In this document: one piece after another, positions 14,401-26,873 of the stretch | Layout: each line of letters begins with the position of its first letter | Numbering within the stretch: the stretch's first letter is position 1 | From: Manduca sexta | Taxonomy: Eukaryota; Arthropoda; Insecta; Lepidoptera; Sphingidae | Length of the DNA stretch: 64,000 nt | Assembly (NCBI RefSeq): GCF_014839805.1 | Contig: NC_051131.1 | Coordinates: forward strand, 13,876,913 to 13,940,912 | Reading direction: 5' to 3' | Translations under genes and position numbers: made by a program | The notes under the pieces: generated by a model | Databases searched by the model: none | Seen by the model: only the letters and a program-made list of their open reading frames with translations | Told to the model about the DNA's origin: nothing

Positions 14401-17400
14401 CAGCACCGCCGAGATCCCCACGCAAACGTTGCACCAGCTCATTGAACCGGAGCAGCTGCTGACGCTACCCAGGCTGTCCTCCCAGGTGAGAACTATGCTG
14501 CAGGCTGAAGTGGAAATCTCCTTGTGTTTAAGATTATTTAATCCCATACTTTTAGCGCTGTTTTTGGTGTTGATTCTTTTGTTTGCAAGCAATATCTGAT
14601 GTAACGTACGATATTGCTTTACTACTACTATACAGGGTCTAAATATTGAACAGTGCAGACAGCATACACTGTATATGATGGTACAGACCAAGTCACTCTG
14701 CTTCATTGTTACAATGTGTGTGTTTGTGTGTCCACAGAGCGTGCTGGAGCGCGTGTGCCCGGTGGAGTGGCGCGCGGCGCGGCGGCGGCTGTGCTGCGTG
14801 CTGGTGGTGGGCGGCGGCGGCGGCGCGGCGCGGCGCCACCTGCGCGCGCTGGCCCGCGACGCGCCCGAGCGCGCGCACTACGCGTACCTCTACACGCACA
14901 AACAGCCGGAGTTCGTGCACGCGCTCGCTAATGGATCCGGTGAGGAATCTCCACTGTATGTTTTAAGGCGTGCTGACCGCTCGAGGTCGTTGACCTCGCA
15001 TATCAGCTGATCTTTTACTTGTGTTACATTGCAATTTATGTTTTTTATTAAATGTTTTGTTTTATTGTGCTAGGACTCAGCAACACTATCATTTATTTTC
15101 TCAAATGGTTTACACGCTGTGTATTAATAATGATTGCATTTCGTAGGTATCGATACGTCTCAAATAGAGCATCGCATCGTCATAATATGGCGTAAGGAGC
15201 CTACGCGCATCCAATACGAGTGGCTGAACGAGACATGGCCGATGTGCACACACGCGTGCGACGAGCAATCAGCTGATAACGACAATGCGAGCGTTGACCC
15301 GGCGCGCAGGGACGAGTTCCTCAAGTACCAAGAGCGGCTGAACGAGACCAAGCGGGCGCTGGAACAGATGATCAAACGGCTGTTGAAACCCAATGAGGTG
15401 TTGGCGTATGAAACGCATGTCAAGGTCAGTGGATTTGTAGTTTAGAGTATGTTTTGTTGTGGGATTGTCGCCCTTATCACTTAGCATTTAATCGAGGGCG
15501 TCGTTGGTGCAGGAGCTGTGCGACGAGGCGGCGCAGGGCTGGGTGTGGGCGGCGGTGTCGCGCGCCGCGAGCTGGGCCGAGCGCGCCGCGGGCGCCCTGC
15601 GCTCGCACCACGCGCTCTCCGCGCTCTCCGTGCTCGCCACCGTCGCGCTCGTGCTCGCCGTCGGGTACCTCATGGCGTACCCCTCATGTGAGTGTAGTGT
15701 AGTGTGGCCGGGCGGGTGTGGGCGGCGGTGTCGCGCGCCGCGAGCTGGGCCGAGCGCGCCGCGGGCGCCCTGCGCTCGCACCACGCGCTCTCCGCGCTCT
15801 CCGTGCTCGCCACCGTCGCGCTCGTGCTCGCCGTCGGGTACCTCATGGCGTACCTCATGTGAGTGTAGTGTAGTGTGGCCGGGCGGGTGTGGGCGGCGGT
15901 GTCGCGCGCCGCGAGCGCCCTGCGCTCGCACCACGCGCTCTCCGCGCTCTCCGTGCTCGCCACCGTCGCGCTCGTGCTCGCCGTCGGGTACCTCATGGCG
16001 TACCTCATGTGAGTGTAGTGTAGTGTGGCCGGGCGGGTGTGGGCGGCGGTGTCGCGCGCCGCGAGCTGGGCCGAGGCGCGCCGCGGGCGCCCTGCGCTCG
16101 CACCACGCGCTCTCCGCGCTCTCCGTGCTCGCCACCGTCGCGCTCGTGCTCGCCGTCGGGTACCTCATGGCGTACCTCATGTGAGTGTAGTGTAGTGTGG
16201 CCGGGCGGGTGTGGGCGGCGGTGTCGCGCGCCGCGAGCTGGGCCGAGCGCGCCGCGGGCGCCCTGCGCTCGCACCACGCGCTCTCCGCGCTCTCCGTGCT
16301 CGCCACCGTCGCGCTCGTGCTCGCCGTCGGGTACCTCATGGCGTACCTCATGTGAGTGTAGTGTAGTGTGGCCGGGCGGGTGTGGGCGGCGGTGTCGCGC
16401 GCCGCGAGCTGGGCCGAGCGCGCCGCAGGCGCCCTGCGCTCGCACCACGCGCTCTCCGCGCTCTCCGTGCTCGCCACCGTCGCGCTCGTGCTCGCCGTCG
16501 GGTACCTCATGGCGTACCTCATGTGAGTGTAGTGTAGTGTGGCCGGGCGGGTGTGGGCGGCGGTGTCGCGCGCCGCGAACGCGCCCTGCGCTCGCACCAC
16601 GCGCTCTCTCCGTGCTCGCCACCGTCGCGCTCGTGCTCGCCGTCGGGTACCTCATGGCGTACCTCATGTGAGTGTAGTGTAGTGTGGCCGGGCGGGTGTG
16701 GGCGGCGGTGTCGCGCGCCGCGAGCTGGGCCGAGCGCGCCGCGGGCGCTCCTGCGCTCGCACCACGCGCTCTCCGCGCTCTCCGTGCTCGCCACCGTCGC
16801 GCTCGTGCTCGCCGTCGGGTACCTCATGGCGTACCTCATGTGAGTGTAGTGTAGTGTGGCCGGGCGGGTGTGGGCGGCGGTGTCGCGCGCCGCGAGCTGG
16901 GCCGAGCGCGCCGCGGGCGCCCTGCGCTCGCACCACGCGCTCTCCGCGCTCTCCGTGCTCGCCACCGTCGCGCTCGTGCTCGCCGTCGGGTACCTCATGG
17001 CGTACCTCATGTGAGTGTAGTGTAGTGTGGCCGGGCGGGTGTGGGCGGCGGTGTCGCGCGCCGCGAGCTGGGCCGAAGCGCGCCGCGGGCGCTCCTGCGC
17101 TCGCACCACGCGCTCTCCGCGCTCTCCGTGCTCGCCACCGTCGCGCTCGTGCTCGCCGTCGGGTACCTCATGGCGTACCTCATGTGAGTGTAGTGTGTAG
17201 TGGGCGGCGGTGTCGCGCGCCGCGAGCTGGGCCGAGCGCGCCGCGGGCGCCCTGCGCTCGCACCACGCGCTCTCGCGCTCTCCGTGCTCGCCACCGTCGC
17301 GCTCGTGCTCGCCGTCGGGTACCTCATGGCGTACCTCATGTGAGTGTAGTGTAGTGTGGCCGGGCGGGTGTGGGCGGCGGTGTCGCGCGCCGCGAGCTGG

Positions 17401-20367
17401 GCCGAGGCGCGCCGCGGGCGCCCTGCGCTCGCACCACGCGCTCTCCGCGCTCTCCGTGCTCGCCACCGTCGCGCTCGTGCTCGCCGTCGGGTACCTCATG
17501 GCGTACCTCATGTGAGTGTAGTGTAGTGTGGCCGGGCGGGTGTGGGCGGCGGTGTCGCGCGCCGCGAGTGAGCGAGACAGACGTATCGAGAAAGAGACAG
17601 GTTACCCGACACAAAACAATGCGGAGAGCGGCATCACTATTCGGCGTACATGGAATCGCGCCGAGCGCCCATTTTCATAACGGAACCCATTTTGATTTTA
17701 TGCGTAACTACGATGCCGCTCGATACATGTCCAAATCAGAGCCAGTTCTATTAAGTGAAATCTCAATGGCATTAATTTATCTTTGTATGTATTCAGACGC
17801 ATCGAAGAAGAATCAGTGCAGCGTCAAAAAGAGGAAAGGAAAAGGCAGAATGCGATGGGCAAACGTAACAACAACGATTTGCAATCCGAACTACGATTGC
17901 ACGAGCTACGAGCGGAGAAATATAACGGGCTTGTCAGGTATCACGTTTTGACACTTAATTCAAACCATCTCAAAGTAAATAAAAAAAAAACTAGTTATCA
18001 TACAACTAACAATGTTATGTAGATAAAGATTCCTTAGTTATATAGCTTTGAAAATTAATAAATGAATACATTCTAAAAAAATATATTTTCGTTCTAGCGT
18101 CGCTAGCGTCGCCAATGGTTAATATTATGTTTTCAGATTAATGAAGCCCGGTTGTCGAACGATTGTACTGTTGGTGGATATGCAAAGCCGCGTGCAGTTG
18201 TTGTCCAAATTCCACAGGATTGTGTGGCCGTACCGAAAGTATGTTGTTCTAGATTTGCAAACATGCAGTATTTTTTTTTTGTAAGGGCATGAAAAAATGA
18301 ACCCTGATGAGTGGGATCCAAACAGTGTTAACAGACGAAGGACGGCTTTTTTTGTCATTAAAGATTCACAAAGTAGTTTTTTTATTTTCACATATAAAAT
18401 AAGGTTAACATTGAATTTCTTTCTAATTGGGCGAAGGGGGGGGGGGGGACATAATTATGCCGGCTTGTTTGAAAAAATAAATACTTACAGGCTAATCCTA
18501 AAATGCTACGCACGTGTAGACCACGAATTTTTTGCAGTGGAACAAATTTTTTGTTATTTGATTTGCGATAATAACTGAATATTGTCTTAGATATAGGTCT
18601 CTTTTCTTGTGCTCCCTGACTATATCCAATTTACAATAACCTGCAAATTGTAAGAAAACTTTGATATAACTGTAATCATTTTCATAGTGTCCAAATATCC
18701 AATAAATATTGAGCATACTTTATTGTTATAGCAGCTCGCATTTTAAAAGACTAAATAATATAGTCTGGAATTAACGTCCTACCAAAACACCAGTGTTTCT
18801 AACCAATTTGAAATCATATATACAAGTGTGATATATAAAGGGTGCTTAAAAAACATTGAGTAAATAAATGATGTTTTTGATTGTTGTTATAGACCCTTAT
18901 AAACTAAATTCGTGGCATATCCAGGAACAAGACGCTGGTGTTCGCGTACCTGGTGGTGGAGCGCAACATCTCGTGGTTCCGGCGCGTGCTGGAGCTGTCG
19001 CTGGGCGGCGGCGAGCTGCGCCTCAACGCGCGCAACTGCGTCGGCACCGTGCTCGCGCTCAACCCGCACCGCAAGTACTTCTGCATCTACCACGCCAAGC
19101 ACCCCGAGTGCACCAAGCCGCACAAGGTCAGTGCCGGCGCCTCTGTCTATTCGTTATTTGCTGTAGTTTTTCAATTTTTTTCACTGTTATATCCAAGTGC
19201 TATGACTTGTCCCCTAAACGAGGCTTAACATAGTGCTCACCTCCCAGTAGGCAACGGCTTGATATACCTCTGGCATTCCAAAGTCCATGGACGACGAATG
19301 CTGCTTACCATCAGGCGGACCGCCGCGCTTGCACATTTGCCTATTAGGCAATAAAAAAATAGACTTAAAAATATCAACTTCTGCACCTGATGGTAAGTTG
19401 AGTGGAGTCTAGGCAGACAGCTGATTGACGAGAGACATTTATCCTTCAGTTGAAACAATTATGCTGGTCGGTTTGAAATCGGATATATACAAGCTAATTC
19501 CAGAAAGAGACACGCTTATATCGGCCACTAAGGCGCGTTCTACACCCTGTGTCCGGTGGCCGCTAGCTGGGCGTATGAAAATATTCTACTACCAGTGACA
19601 ATACAAAAGACACAAATGGTTAAATTCGAGTCTCAATAATTAAGTTCATTTAAGCATGTATCTTTGATTTGTTTATTGACACTAATTGATTAGTATAATG
19701 GCCGCCTGTAGGTAATTTCCATTATCAATCTGTACTATTACTGTCCAATCCGTTGTAGATTGTATATTATATTTAACACGTGTGTGTTGCGCCAGCGCAT
19801 GACGCGCATGACGCGGTCGCTGGGCGGGCGGTGCGGCGACCCGGAGGCGGGCGCCTTCATCGGGTTCCACACCGAGCCCGACTCCTCGTCCGAGGACGCG
19901 CCCGACCCGCCCGTGCTGCTGCAGGGTACGTACATCATCATCAACCACCCTTCACATATCACCGGTGTTTACGTATACCTGGTATACGTACTAATTAGTC
20001 CAGTCTTACGAACTCATCGTATTGAGAGTGAATCAACTACAACTATATACATTCTATATTTATTTTTCACGCTGATAACATGTAGCGTACGCATGCTAGA
20101 TTTTACATTAGTCCGCTTGATATAAATAAATCTATTGAACATAACGGCGATAATTGAGATTTATGCATTTTTTAAGAATACATTTTTAGGGTATCTAATA
20201 ATCAAGATTTTTATTAAACTACTGTAAAAGATCTAAGTTAATTATTTTTTTACTTCCCACTTGTAGAGAACCTTCTAGACGGTCTGGAGAACTGGCTGGA
20301 CCGTCTCTTTGAAGGCAGCACGCACCGCTACTTCGTCAATTACTGGCCGGACATGACGAGCAAGTGA
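8491..20367 (+). CDS. DNAJC16: DnaJ homolog subfamily C member 16 (DNAJC16-like), 14 exons
   Basis: An ER-anchored J-domain protein: the J domain recruits Hsp70, followed by a thioredoxin-like region and a membrane helix. Exons: 8491-8666, 9447-9623, 12910-12999, 13388-13668, 13826-14006, 14284-14485, 14738-14939, 15147-15424, exon 9 from 15513, 17797-17937, 18137-18238, 18925-19126, 19796-19925, 20267-20367. All have GT-AG sites, and phases agree except at exon 9. The product is about 811 aa with one copy of exon 9 (human about 780). A signal-like hydrophobic stretch (about residues 11-28) precedes the J domain with HPD at 60-62. WCFDC (C172, C175) matches the family's CxxC site. The membrane helix is about 564-585. 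I chose the ATG at 8491 over the in-frame 8431 because it sits just before the signal sequence and has a better context (TAACATG). Exon 9 is duplicated in a tandem array and copy 1 has a frame problem, described separately. Family identity is secure; a working product is not proven. Confidence 0.9.
10548..10700 (+). mobile_element. tRNA-derived SINE, family A, 3'-truncated
   Basis: The head TAGCTTAGTTGGGAATG and GTTCAAAACCC are present, followed by the middle block ending in CGTGAGG. The usual ACAGGGCTGAT tail is missing. Confidence 0.55.
11873..12046. mobile_element. foldback MITE, piggyBac-like (TTAA target site)
   Basis: A 174-bp element is flanked on both sides by TTAA (11869-11872 and 12047-12050). 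Its arms begin CCCCTGAAGCAGCATCGG and pair almost perfectly for about 80 bp, leaving a small centre. Each arm holds the palindrome TGTTTGCCGGCAAACA. TTAA duplication with C-rich termini is the signature of piggyBac insertion. There is no transposase, so the element is non-autonomous. Confidence 0.8.
12157..12412 (-). mobile_element. tRNA-derived SINE, family B, antisense
   Basis: Read on the minus strand: TGCCTCGGTGGCGTAGTTG head, GGTTCGAATCCCGGGTCGGG (tRNA T-loop-like box B), and a 3' part ending in CCCCTTCGGGAATAAAA. Compared with a real tRNA, the anticodon arm is not plausible, so it is a tRNA-derived element and not a tRNA gene. Confidence 0.7.
14145..14240 (-). mobile_element. SINE family A fragment, antisense, in DNAJC16 intron 5
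   Basis: The string GTACGGATTGGCAGACTTCC on the plus strand is the reverse complement of the family A segment GAAGTCTGCCAATCCG. Only the 3' third is present. Confidence 0.45.
15543..17568 (+). repeat. exon-bearing tandem array (12 full units plus a partial 13th)
   Basis: Units start near 15543, 15716, 15887, 16037, 16209, 16380, 16551, 16696, 16868, 17039, 17197, 17368 and 17540. The modal length is 171 bp; three units are shortened (about 150, 145 and 160 bp) by internal deletions. Each full unit carries most of DNAJC16 exon 9, including the membrane-helix codons, plus the donor GTGAGT and the intron start GTAGTGTAGTGTGG. The true acceptor at 15511-15512 lies before copy 1; later copies have no good acceptor. 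Very GC-rich. Units are nearly identical apart from single-base indels, pointing to recent amplification or an assembly artefact. Confidence 0.9.
19210..19355 (+). mobile_element. SINE-like repeat, family D copy 1
   Basis: It contains CACCTCCCAGTAGGCAACGG, CCATGGACGACGAATGCTGC, CATCAGGCGGACC and TTTGCCTATTAGGCAATAAA, then an A-rich tail. The same motifs recur at 51570-51685. It lies in DNAJC16 intron 12. Confidence 0.5.
19378..19602 (+). repeat. interspersed repeat, family C copy 2
   Basis: It starts with CACCTGATGGTAAGTTGAGTG, continues with GATTGACGAGAGAC and ATTATGCTGGTCGGTTTGAA, and ends at CTAGCTGGGCGTATGAAAAT. It follows the family D repeat in the same intron. Confidence 0.5.
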
Positions 20368-20716
20368 TCGCCGGTGTTCGCGTCGAGGCGTCGTCGACGA
20401 CACTTCCGGTCAGTTCTTTTTAACCTGTAAACGTTGGACGCTGTGTGTGCTGGCGCAGTTTGAGGGTTTATTCTTGATTTTTTTTTAATAATAACATTAT
20501 CTTTTATTATCACAGTATTAAAAGGGTTGTTACTTGTGAGCTTGCTGAATATCTAAATTATTGTTATTCATTTCTAAACACCAGGTGGCGGTATCGATAA
20601 CAAGATATGCATCATGACATGACATAGCAAGAATATCCCACCGATACCATTTCAAAGGTTATTGTCACATCTTCCAACTATGTATATCCTTAAATATAGA
20701 CAAAATTGGTAAATGC

Positions 20717-20722
20717 AATAAA
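20717..20722 (+). terminator. candidate poly(A) signal of DNAJC16
   Basis: First AATAAA after the stop codon, 350 bp downstream. Another lies at 21077-21082. Which one is used cannot be read from the sequence. Confidence 0.4.
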
Positions 20723-22610
20723 AACGGCTCCACTTGTGTTGAAATTTAATTTATTTACAATTTTTTTATCGATATATAAACTGCGCCAGCACGGCCACAT
20801 GCGCCTGCGCCACATTCAAAACCATGACATGACTAAAACTTTGGTAGTGTTGTATTATTTTGTTAATTTTTGTTTTTGTCGTCTAAGGAAACATACTGCC
20901 CGGTTATTGCCGTTAGAATTTTCGAGTATTATTTATGTAGAGTGAGATAGCCTTTGTGTATTGACCTCTTTGGTTTGGTTTTATAAGAGCGGTGATACGA
21001 CCTGCGTGTATTGGAACGTCTATTTTTTTGGTGACAAAGGAAACAAATTATTCTGCCAAAACAGGGTTCATTATGAAATAAAATTATTTATAGAAAAAAA
21101 AAATTAAAGCTAGTTTTATTTTATTGGATTTTGATTTTTTTATGGCATTAATATTTAAATATAAGACCGAAAAATATTGTGCCAAAAATATTATATATTA
21201 TTATTTAGCTAACGTATTTTTTACAAAACGAGTAAAATTTTTATTGTTACTAACATTATGAACTACATTATTCACTCTACACTCACTTTTTTCAAGCAAT
21301 TGTTTGTCATGAAATCATTTAGTAAAAAAAAAAAAATAGATTTTCAAATATCCCAGTTCGTATTAACGTTTTATTATAAATTGGGAATAATAATTAAATT
21401 GAGAAATATATTACATTATTTAACGTTGTTATAAAACCTCTCAGTATTAACGCAGCCATGACTTTTTTTAATTATTCCCAATTTTATAAATTTTTGGGCT
21501 TTATAATTCAAAGGTCAAAATTTCTCATTAGGCTAGCATAGTGCCTCTCTAACGGTTATCGTTGCTCGTGGTAAAGTCAGTCTTGAAGTCTCTTTTGAGC
21601 TGAATGAAATGTGATTCTGGGACCTGAGGACTGATATTTGACCTTATAATGTAGTTTAAATTAATATGGTGTCAGATTTACGGAGTTATTAAGGGTCTTT
21701 CACAATGTTTGGGTCTGTTATTTATGAGGAAAAATTATGTGTAAGGCAGTATTACAGTTAGAGCCTTACTAATAAATGTGCCTGCCTAAGTTATGATATC
21801 TTTTGTCTCGTTTCCTCTGGCGTTAAATGTCACTCGTCAGAGCAAGACAAAAGCTGTATAACTAAAGTGTAAACGCTTATCAGTTAACCTTTGAATAATA
21901 TACAGACGATTATTTTATACTGCTCTTTGCATGAGCAGCCATTATCTGCTCAGGCAGTCTACAGATGTGGTACCTTCTGAGGGAGGAGTTTGGAAACAAC
22001 TCTTACCTGATACCTCAACATTACCGAGATTGTGAAGTCCCTATAGTAAATATTCTAGTTTAATAATAGCATTAATAATAATCCAATTATAGCATTTTGA
22101 TGAACGAATGCTGGACTAAAGAATATTATGCTAGTGATGATTAAGAAAAAATATGGCTATGACAAAATAAAAATTATAGTAAATGTAATGTATTGGAGAT
22201 ATGTTTTGTTTTTAAATATTAACGAGTGGTGTATAAACAATGTATTATCTTTATAGATATAGATGTATTATTGATCAGTGTAAAGTAAATTTATATTTAG
22301 GTATTTATTTGTTAAAGGACCCTGTCCTTATGCGAGCCTCCCGCTACGTTATTTCGACCGCCAATAAAAAAATTAACTAAGATCAAGTGTACACTGGTGT
22401 ATACCCTTATATTCTGCTTTAAATTTTATTTGGTACATTAAAAATTGTTGCTAGAAATATCCTAGAAATAATCGTCGATGATTACATAAACGCTGCGTGG
22501 AACATGCAAATGGACACGGTTCCTATCTGTTGTCTACTGATTGTGTTATAAAAAAATGCAAATGTTTACCAGTCTTCGGTATTAAATTTAAATATACAAA
22601 TACATGAATA

Positions 22611-22994
22611 GGGGACCGGCCTTTGTTTGATTTTGTACATTATTCTATATGTAGTGGTTAATAATACGAAAAAGAAACCCTCCCGCGAAAACTGCATTAA
22701 AATTGGTTAAAAAATGAGCCAGTAATTTATATTTCAGATATTACTATGTGCCGAAGTGGGCGCGAAATGGGGATATCGCTTCATCTCTTTCTTTCGCACG
22801 CGCCGTAATGCCCTATGACGTCACACGTGGGTATTGCGCCTCTTTTCTGTTTCTTGTTACTTACCCCTTCTACCGAAATTAAAAGACTTATAACTTGTTG
22901 ATTTTTTACCGGATTTAAATAATTCTTTCTGTGTTTTAATTTATATAACGTAAATATTTGATAATAATAAAGAACAAAAATGAGTCCGGTCCCC
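22611..22994. mobile_element. MITE with TA target site, Tc1/mariner-type
   Basis: A 384-bp element with termini GGGGACCGGC and GTCCGGTCCCC, flanked by TA on both sides. The inverted ends continue for about 13 bp if the flanking AATA/TATT is counted. No transposase frame is present. The TA duplication fits the mariner superfamily; the assignment is an inference. Confidence 0.65.
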
Positions 22995-24365
22995 TATTGA
23001 TGTTTTGTCACTGATGTTGCAATTTGAAGGGTCGTAGGACATACAATGATTTTTGCGTCGGAGTTTTATGCACTGTTGGATGTAGGTTGCAACCAACTAA
23101 CGAGTTTTTGACCTGTATTCACCAACGTCACTTAGCTAAGTACGGAGCAATGCTATGATAATAAGTCAGTTTCTCAGTGGTAACTGTATGAGAGCCTTCG
23201 CAATGCGTAGGCATAGGGGCGGTGTATTTAAAAATGTTTTTAAACGAACAATGTCCATCGCGAAACAAAAATTAATAGTTTGCACTTTCTGATTCTTATA
23301 GGGTTTACGACTTTGTGGTCCTATTACACTATATTATACTGTTCCCTTTTTCATTAAAAGAACGCAATAAGTTGCGCTTAGATTTAATTTGAAAAAATCA
23401 CAAGTTTTCAATATTAAAAATATTCGATATCGTTATAGAATGCACACATAGATAGTAATCCGCGGCAATCATGTTATTTACCCAGTGTTACCTGAGATTC
23501 ACACAAACAAAGACTTCAGCTATATATTATAGAATAAATCAACCTGTCACTGCAATAATGAACAACTGCTATTGATTTATATGCTTTGCATAATTATAGA
23601 AACTGTATAAAGTTTAAGAACAATCTCAATGTGTTCATTTTCTGAAATGGCGAATGCAAAAACGACCTCAGTGTGAAGTATCAACTACAATGTACGGAAC
23701 TGTGCACGCGCTGTGTCAAACAAGGTTGTGGATTGATTTCATTGCGTCGCATATTTTTTAATTTATTAATATACAAGGATAGTATGTTATTACCTTATGT
23801 TTAAAATCTTTTTGCATAGTATACCAAACAAAGAAGAAGCCGGTCATGTGGTTAATAAACAAATATTCAGGAGGGATAATTTGGCGACTCTCAAGGAAAG
23901 TATTTCGAATTTCTCCTAGTCTATTCCTGCTGTAATTTTTTTTTAATTACTTAAAATATTATTTGTTCTTTTTCTTCGTTTTTCCCCTACATTCACTCCA
24001 CTTCAATGGGAGTACAGATAATAAGAAATTTTAATAAGTTAATTATTTATTATTAAAATCATGTCTATAAATTATTATTGACTATAGAATGTGCGGCGCA
24101 ATGGGCGATCTTAGCCTCTCTATATTCGGGTGTCACAAACCTAAATGCTAGTCAAATGTTGTACCAAATGTTAATCATTAAAATATTCTAATGATAATAT
24201 TAACTGTAGATTATTTTCTCTTTTTATAAACATACAATAAATATTTAAATAGATATATTATATGTAATTGTAACCATGTCTTCATTTACATTAGAAAACT
24301 ATATGTGTTGAGTTTATTGTACAGTAAATCTAAACTGAATGTACATAATTTATGTTGTCGATTAC

Positions 24366-24592
24366 TGCCTCGGTGGCGTAGCTGGATTGCGTGCGCAGGA
24401 AGGCAGCGCTCGGTGGTCCTGGGTTTGAATCCTGGGTCGGGCAAAGTATTATTCAGGTTTTCTGCTCAGTTTCAGCCCGGAGACTGGAATATGTGCCTGA
24501 TATGGTGATAGAAAACATTTGGCTAAAAGTGGGTGCTCTGGTTACACCTACCTACCTACCCCTTCGGGGATAGAGGTGAGGATGTGTGTGTA
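24366..24592 (+). mobile_element. tRNA-derived SINE, family B, sense
   Basis: The best copy in the window: CCTCGGTGGCGTAGCTGG head, GGGTTTGAATCCTGGG box B, CTGCTCAGTTTCAGCCCGG, and a tail with CCCCTTCGGGGATAGAGGTG followed by GTGTGTG. The open frame across it comes from the element and is not a gene. Confidence 0.75.
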
Positions 24593-26867
24593 TTATTTCA
24601 TATCTAGGCACAATGTGGAAATGTAATATAAAAAGTCTTGGTAATAATATTCTTGCCATGTATGTGTAGTTTTTGAACCAAAATGTTAAATTATAATACG
24701 AATAAAAAAAAATATCTAAACTCCTCTTACGTCGCTGATTAAATTCTTGAACTGTATCTGTATATAATTATCTTCTACGTGATTATTGTACGTAAGGTGA
24801 GGCGGTGCTATTCCGTCTACAAGTGGATATTCGTCTTTTGCTACAACTATGATGACCGTATATGACAGAGTAAAAAAATCCTTGTTTACTTACCCAGCTA
24901 TCAAAGTTGTTGTTTGATTAGAACACCCTTAATTGCAAAAATACATTAGAATTTAGAACCTCCTCCATTTTAGAAGTCGGTTAAAAAGTCAGATATACCA
25001 CATAGACGGAATAAGACATCCTGACTGTACCGATTTTTACTCTTACTATTCAAAAGATCATGTGTTGCCATAAACCCATTGCTTTGAATAAAACAGGCAG
25101 ACTGGCAAGAAACAAAGATAATAAAAAACTAATAAGATAAAAGACATGTATTTTGTGGCTCTCAGGAATTTCTGTTATTTTTGTTTGAAAAATCAATGTG
25201 TATGTCGCTATTTTTGTTATTTTGAATTTATTAAACGAGGGTTAAAGGTAAATTGGGAACGTAACTAATGGAAACTTTGTGTTATTCTAAACAAAATGGA
25301 AATAGATTATTACTTAAAAACAGAAGGCTAGTGTTGCCAGAACGCATGTTTTCTTTTTCAAAAGCATTTGTTCTTCATTCAAGGGTTTTTCTAAAATATG
25401 TGTGTTGCCAATCACAATTGCAGTAAAATGTATTTGTTACAATGTATAATTAATTCCACCAAATGGGTGTCTGTATATGGGTTGTTAGTTTTTGTCTGTA
25501 TTTAAATGTTTAACAATATTGTATTATTTTTACTTTTAAGAACTAAACTATCCTCTATCTTAATTCCAGTATCAATTTGTACAATAAAATATTAATTATT
25601 GTTCTTTACTCGCGTGTTTTATTTAACGTGTTTTGGAAACAAAACAACGCCTCATTTTTTTATCATGACAATGGATTGGTTTAACTGTCAACTCCTGAGA
25701 TGCCAAATTAAGTAAGCTAAGTGAAACTGGTTTTCTCAAGGTCATGGATCCCTTAGGCAGAGGATTATAATAACACTTGGTGAGTTCAACAATGGTCTAA
25801 TAAATGGGGGCTTATTTTGGCGCTCACTGTAGTTGCAAAAAATGTATGCATATAAAAGAGAAAATTGACAAAATGTTGAATATATTTTTACATAGGTCAT
25901 TTGTGTTCTGGAGTGCCAGAATAAAAAAAAAGAACTATATTATGGATAAATAAACAGCATTTATTACATAATTAAATAATTATTTGTACAACAAAATTAC
26001 AACATTCTCTAAACAGTATCTACTGACGATGTTACTGTCACTGGCAGTTCAGTTGCGTCGTTTTTGTAATCAAAGTTCTATCTGAAATGAGATAAGATAT
26101 AATTGATTGTTATAATCAAACTTGATTGAATATATGCAGCTTGTAAACAAAGTTCAGATTTTCATTTAAAAATTTGTGGTAATAAACAAAGCAAGTGACA
26201 ACATATTACCATTCTAATAAAAACATTAAGTATATCTTTGCACATGCAATACGAAACTAAAGTACTAAAAGATAAAAAATACGACACACTAAAATATATG
26301 TGGCAATGAGCTACAAATAACACATCACTGGAATATACAAAGTCCTAGTCATTGCCAATTAGTATATTGATAATTGTATAGTTACATTTTTATATGCATG
26401 TTTCTTAACCGCGAACTAGTGTACTCTATCAGAATTGTCGTACAAATGAAATTGCCAATTTCCACAAATTGGAAATGGAGTGACTATCACATGAGATTAT
26501 GCAAATTATTATATTTTTTGGGCAGAATAGTACATGAACACAATGTTTATAGTTCCTAATCTTGTTACTGTTAAATGGGGCTAATAGGGATATGGGGGTG
26601 AAAATAGGTCACATATCTAATGGATAGACAATTCATGTAAAAATTTCTATAATCAATGTTTAAATAAAAAAAATTGACAATCCATCTATATCAGTTGTAC
26701 TCAACCATTTTTAACACTGGCCACAAAGTCGTCTTAGTTATGGTACTTCAGGCCAATGTAAATTAATTGAACTAGTTAAGTGTTTAAAAATACATTTAGA
26801 TTTTTTACAAATTTTAGTCTAGTATTCACAATTAAATTAAAAAGGACTTTTGGGAAGATTCATTTCT

Positions 26868-26873
26868 TTTATT
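26868..26873 (-). terminator. candidate poly(A) signal of MICOS10
   Basis: AATAAA on the minus strand, about 180 bp beyond the MICOS10 stop codon. Confidence 0.5.

Noticed and set aside
15543..17568. CRISPR-like regular repeat
   Set aside because: Repeat units are contiguous without unique spacers and carry eukaryotic exon sequence.
15488..17614. Long antisense open frames (up to 370 codons) across the tandem array
   Set aside because: The unit length is a multiple of three and very GC-rich, so reverse frames stay open by default. The peptide is a repeat translation (about 57 residues per unit) with no known domain.
24366..24440. Possible tRNA gene (GGTTTGAATCC motif)
   Set aside because: Only box A- and box B-like motifs are present. 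No proper acceptor stem or anticodon arm can be drawn, and the segment continues into a SINE body.
24305..24573. Short open frames over the plus-strand SINE
   Set aside because: They lie within a tRNA-derived SINE that recurs in the window.
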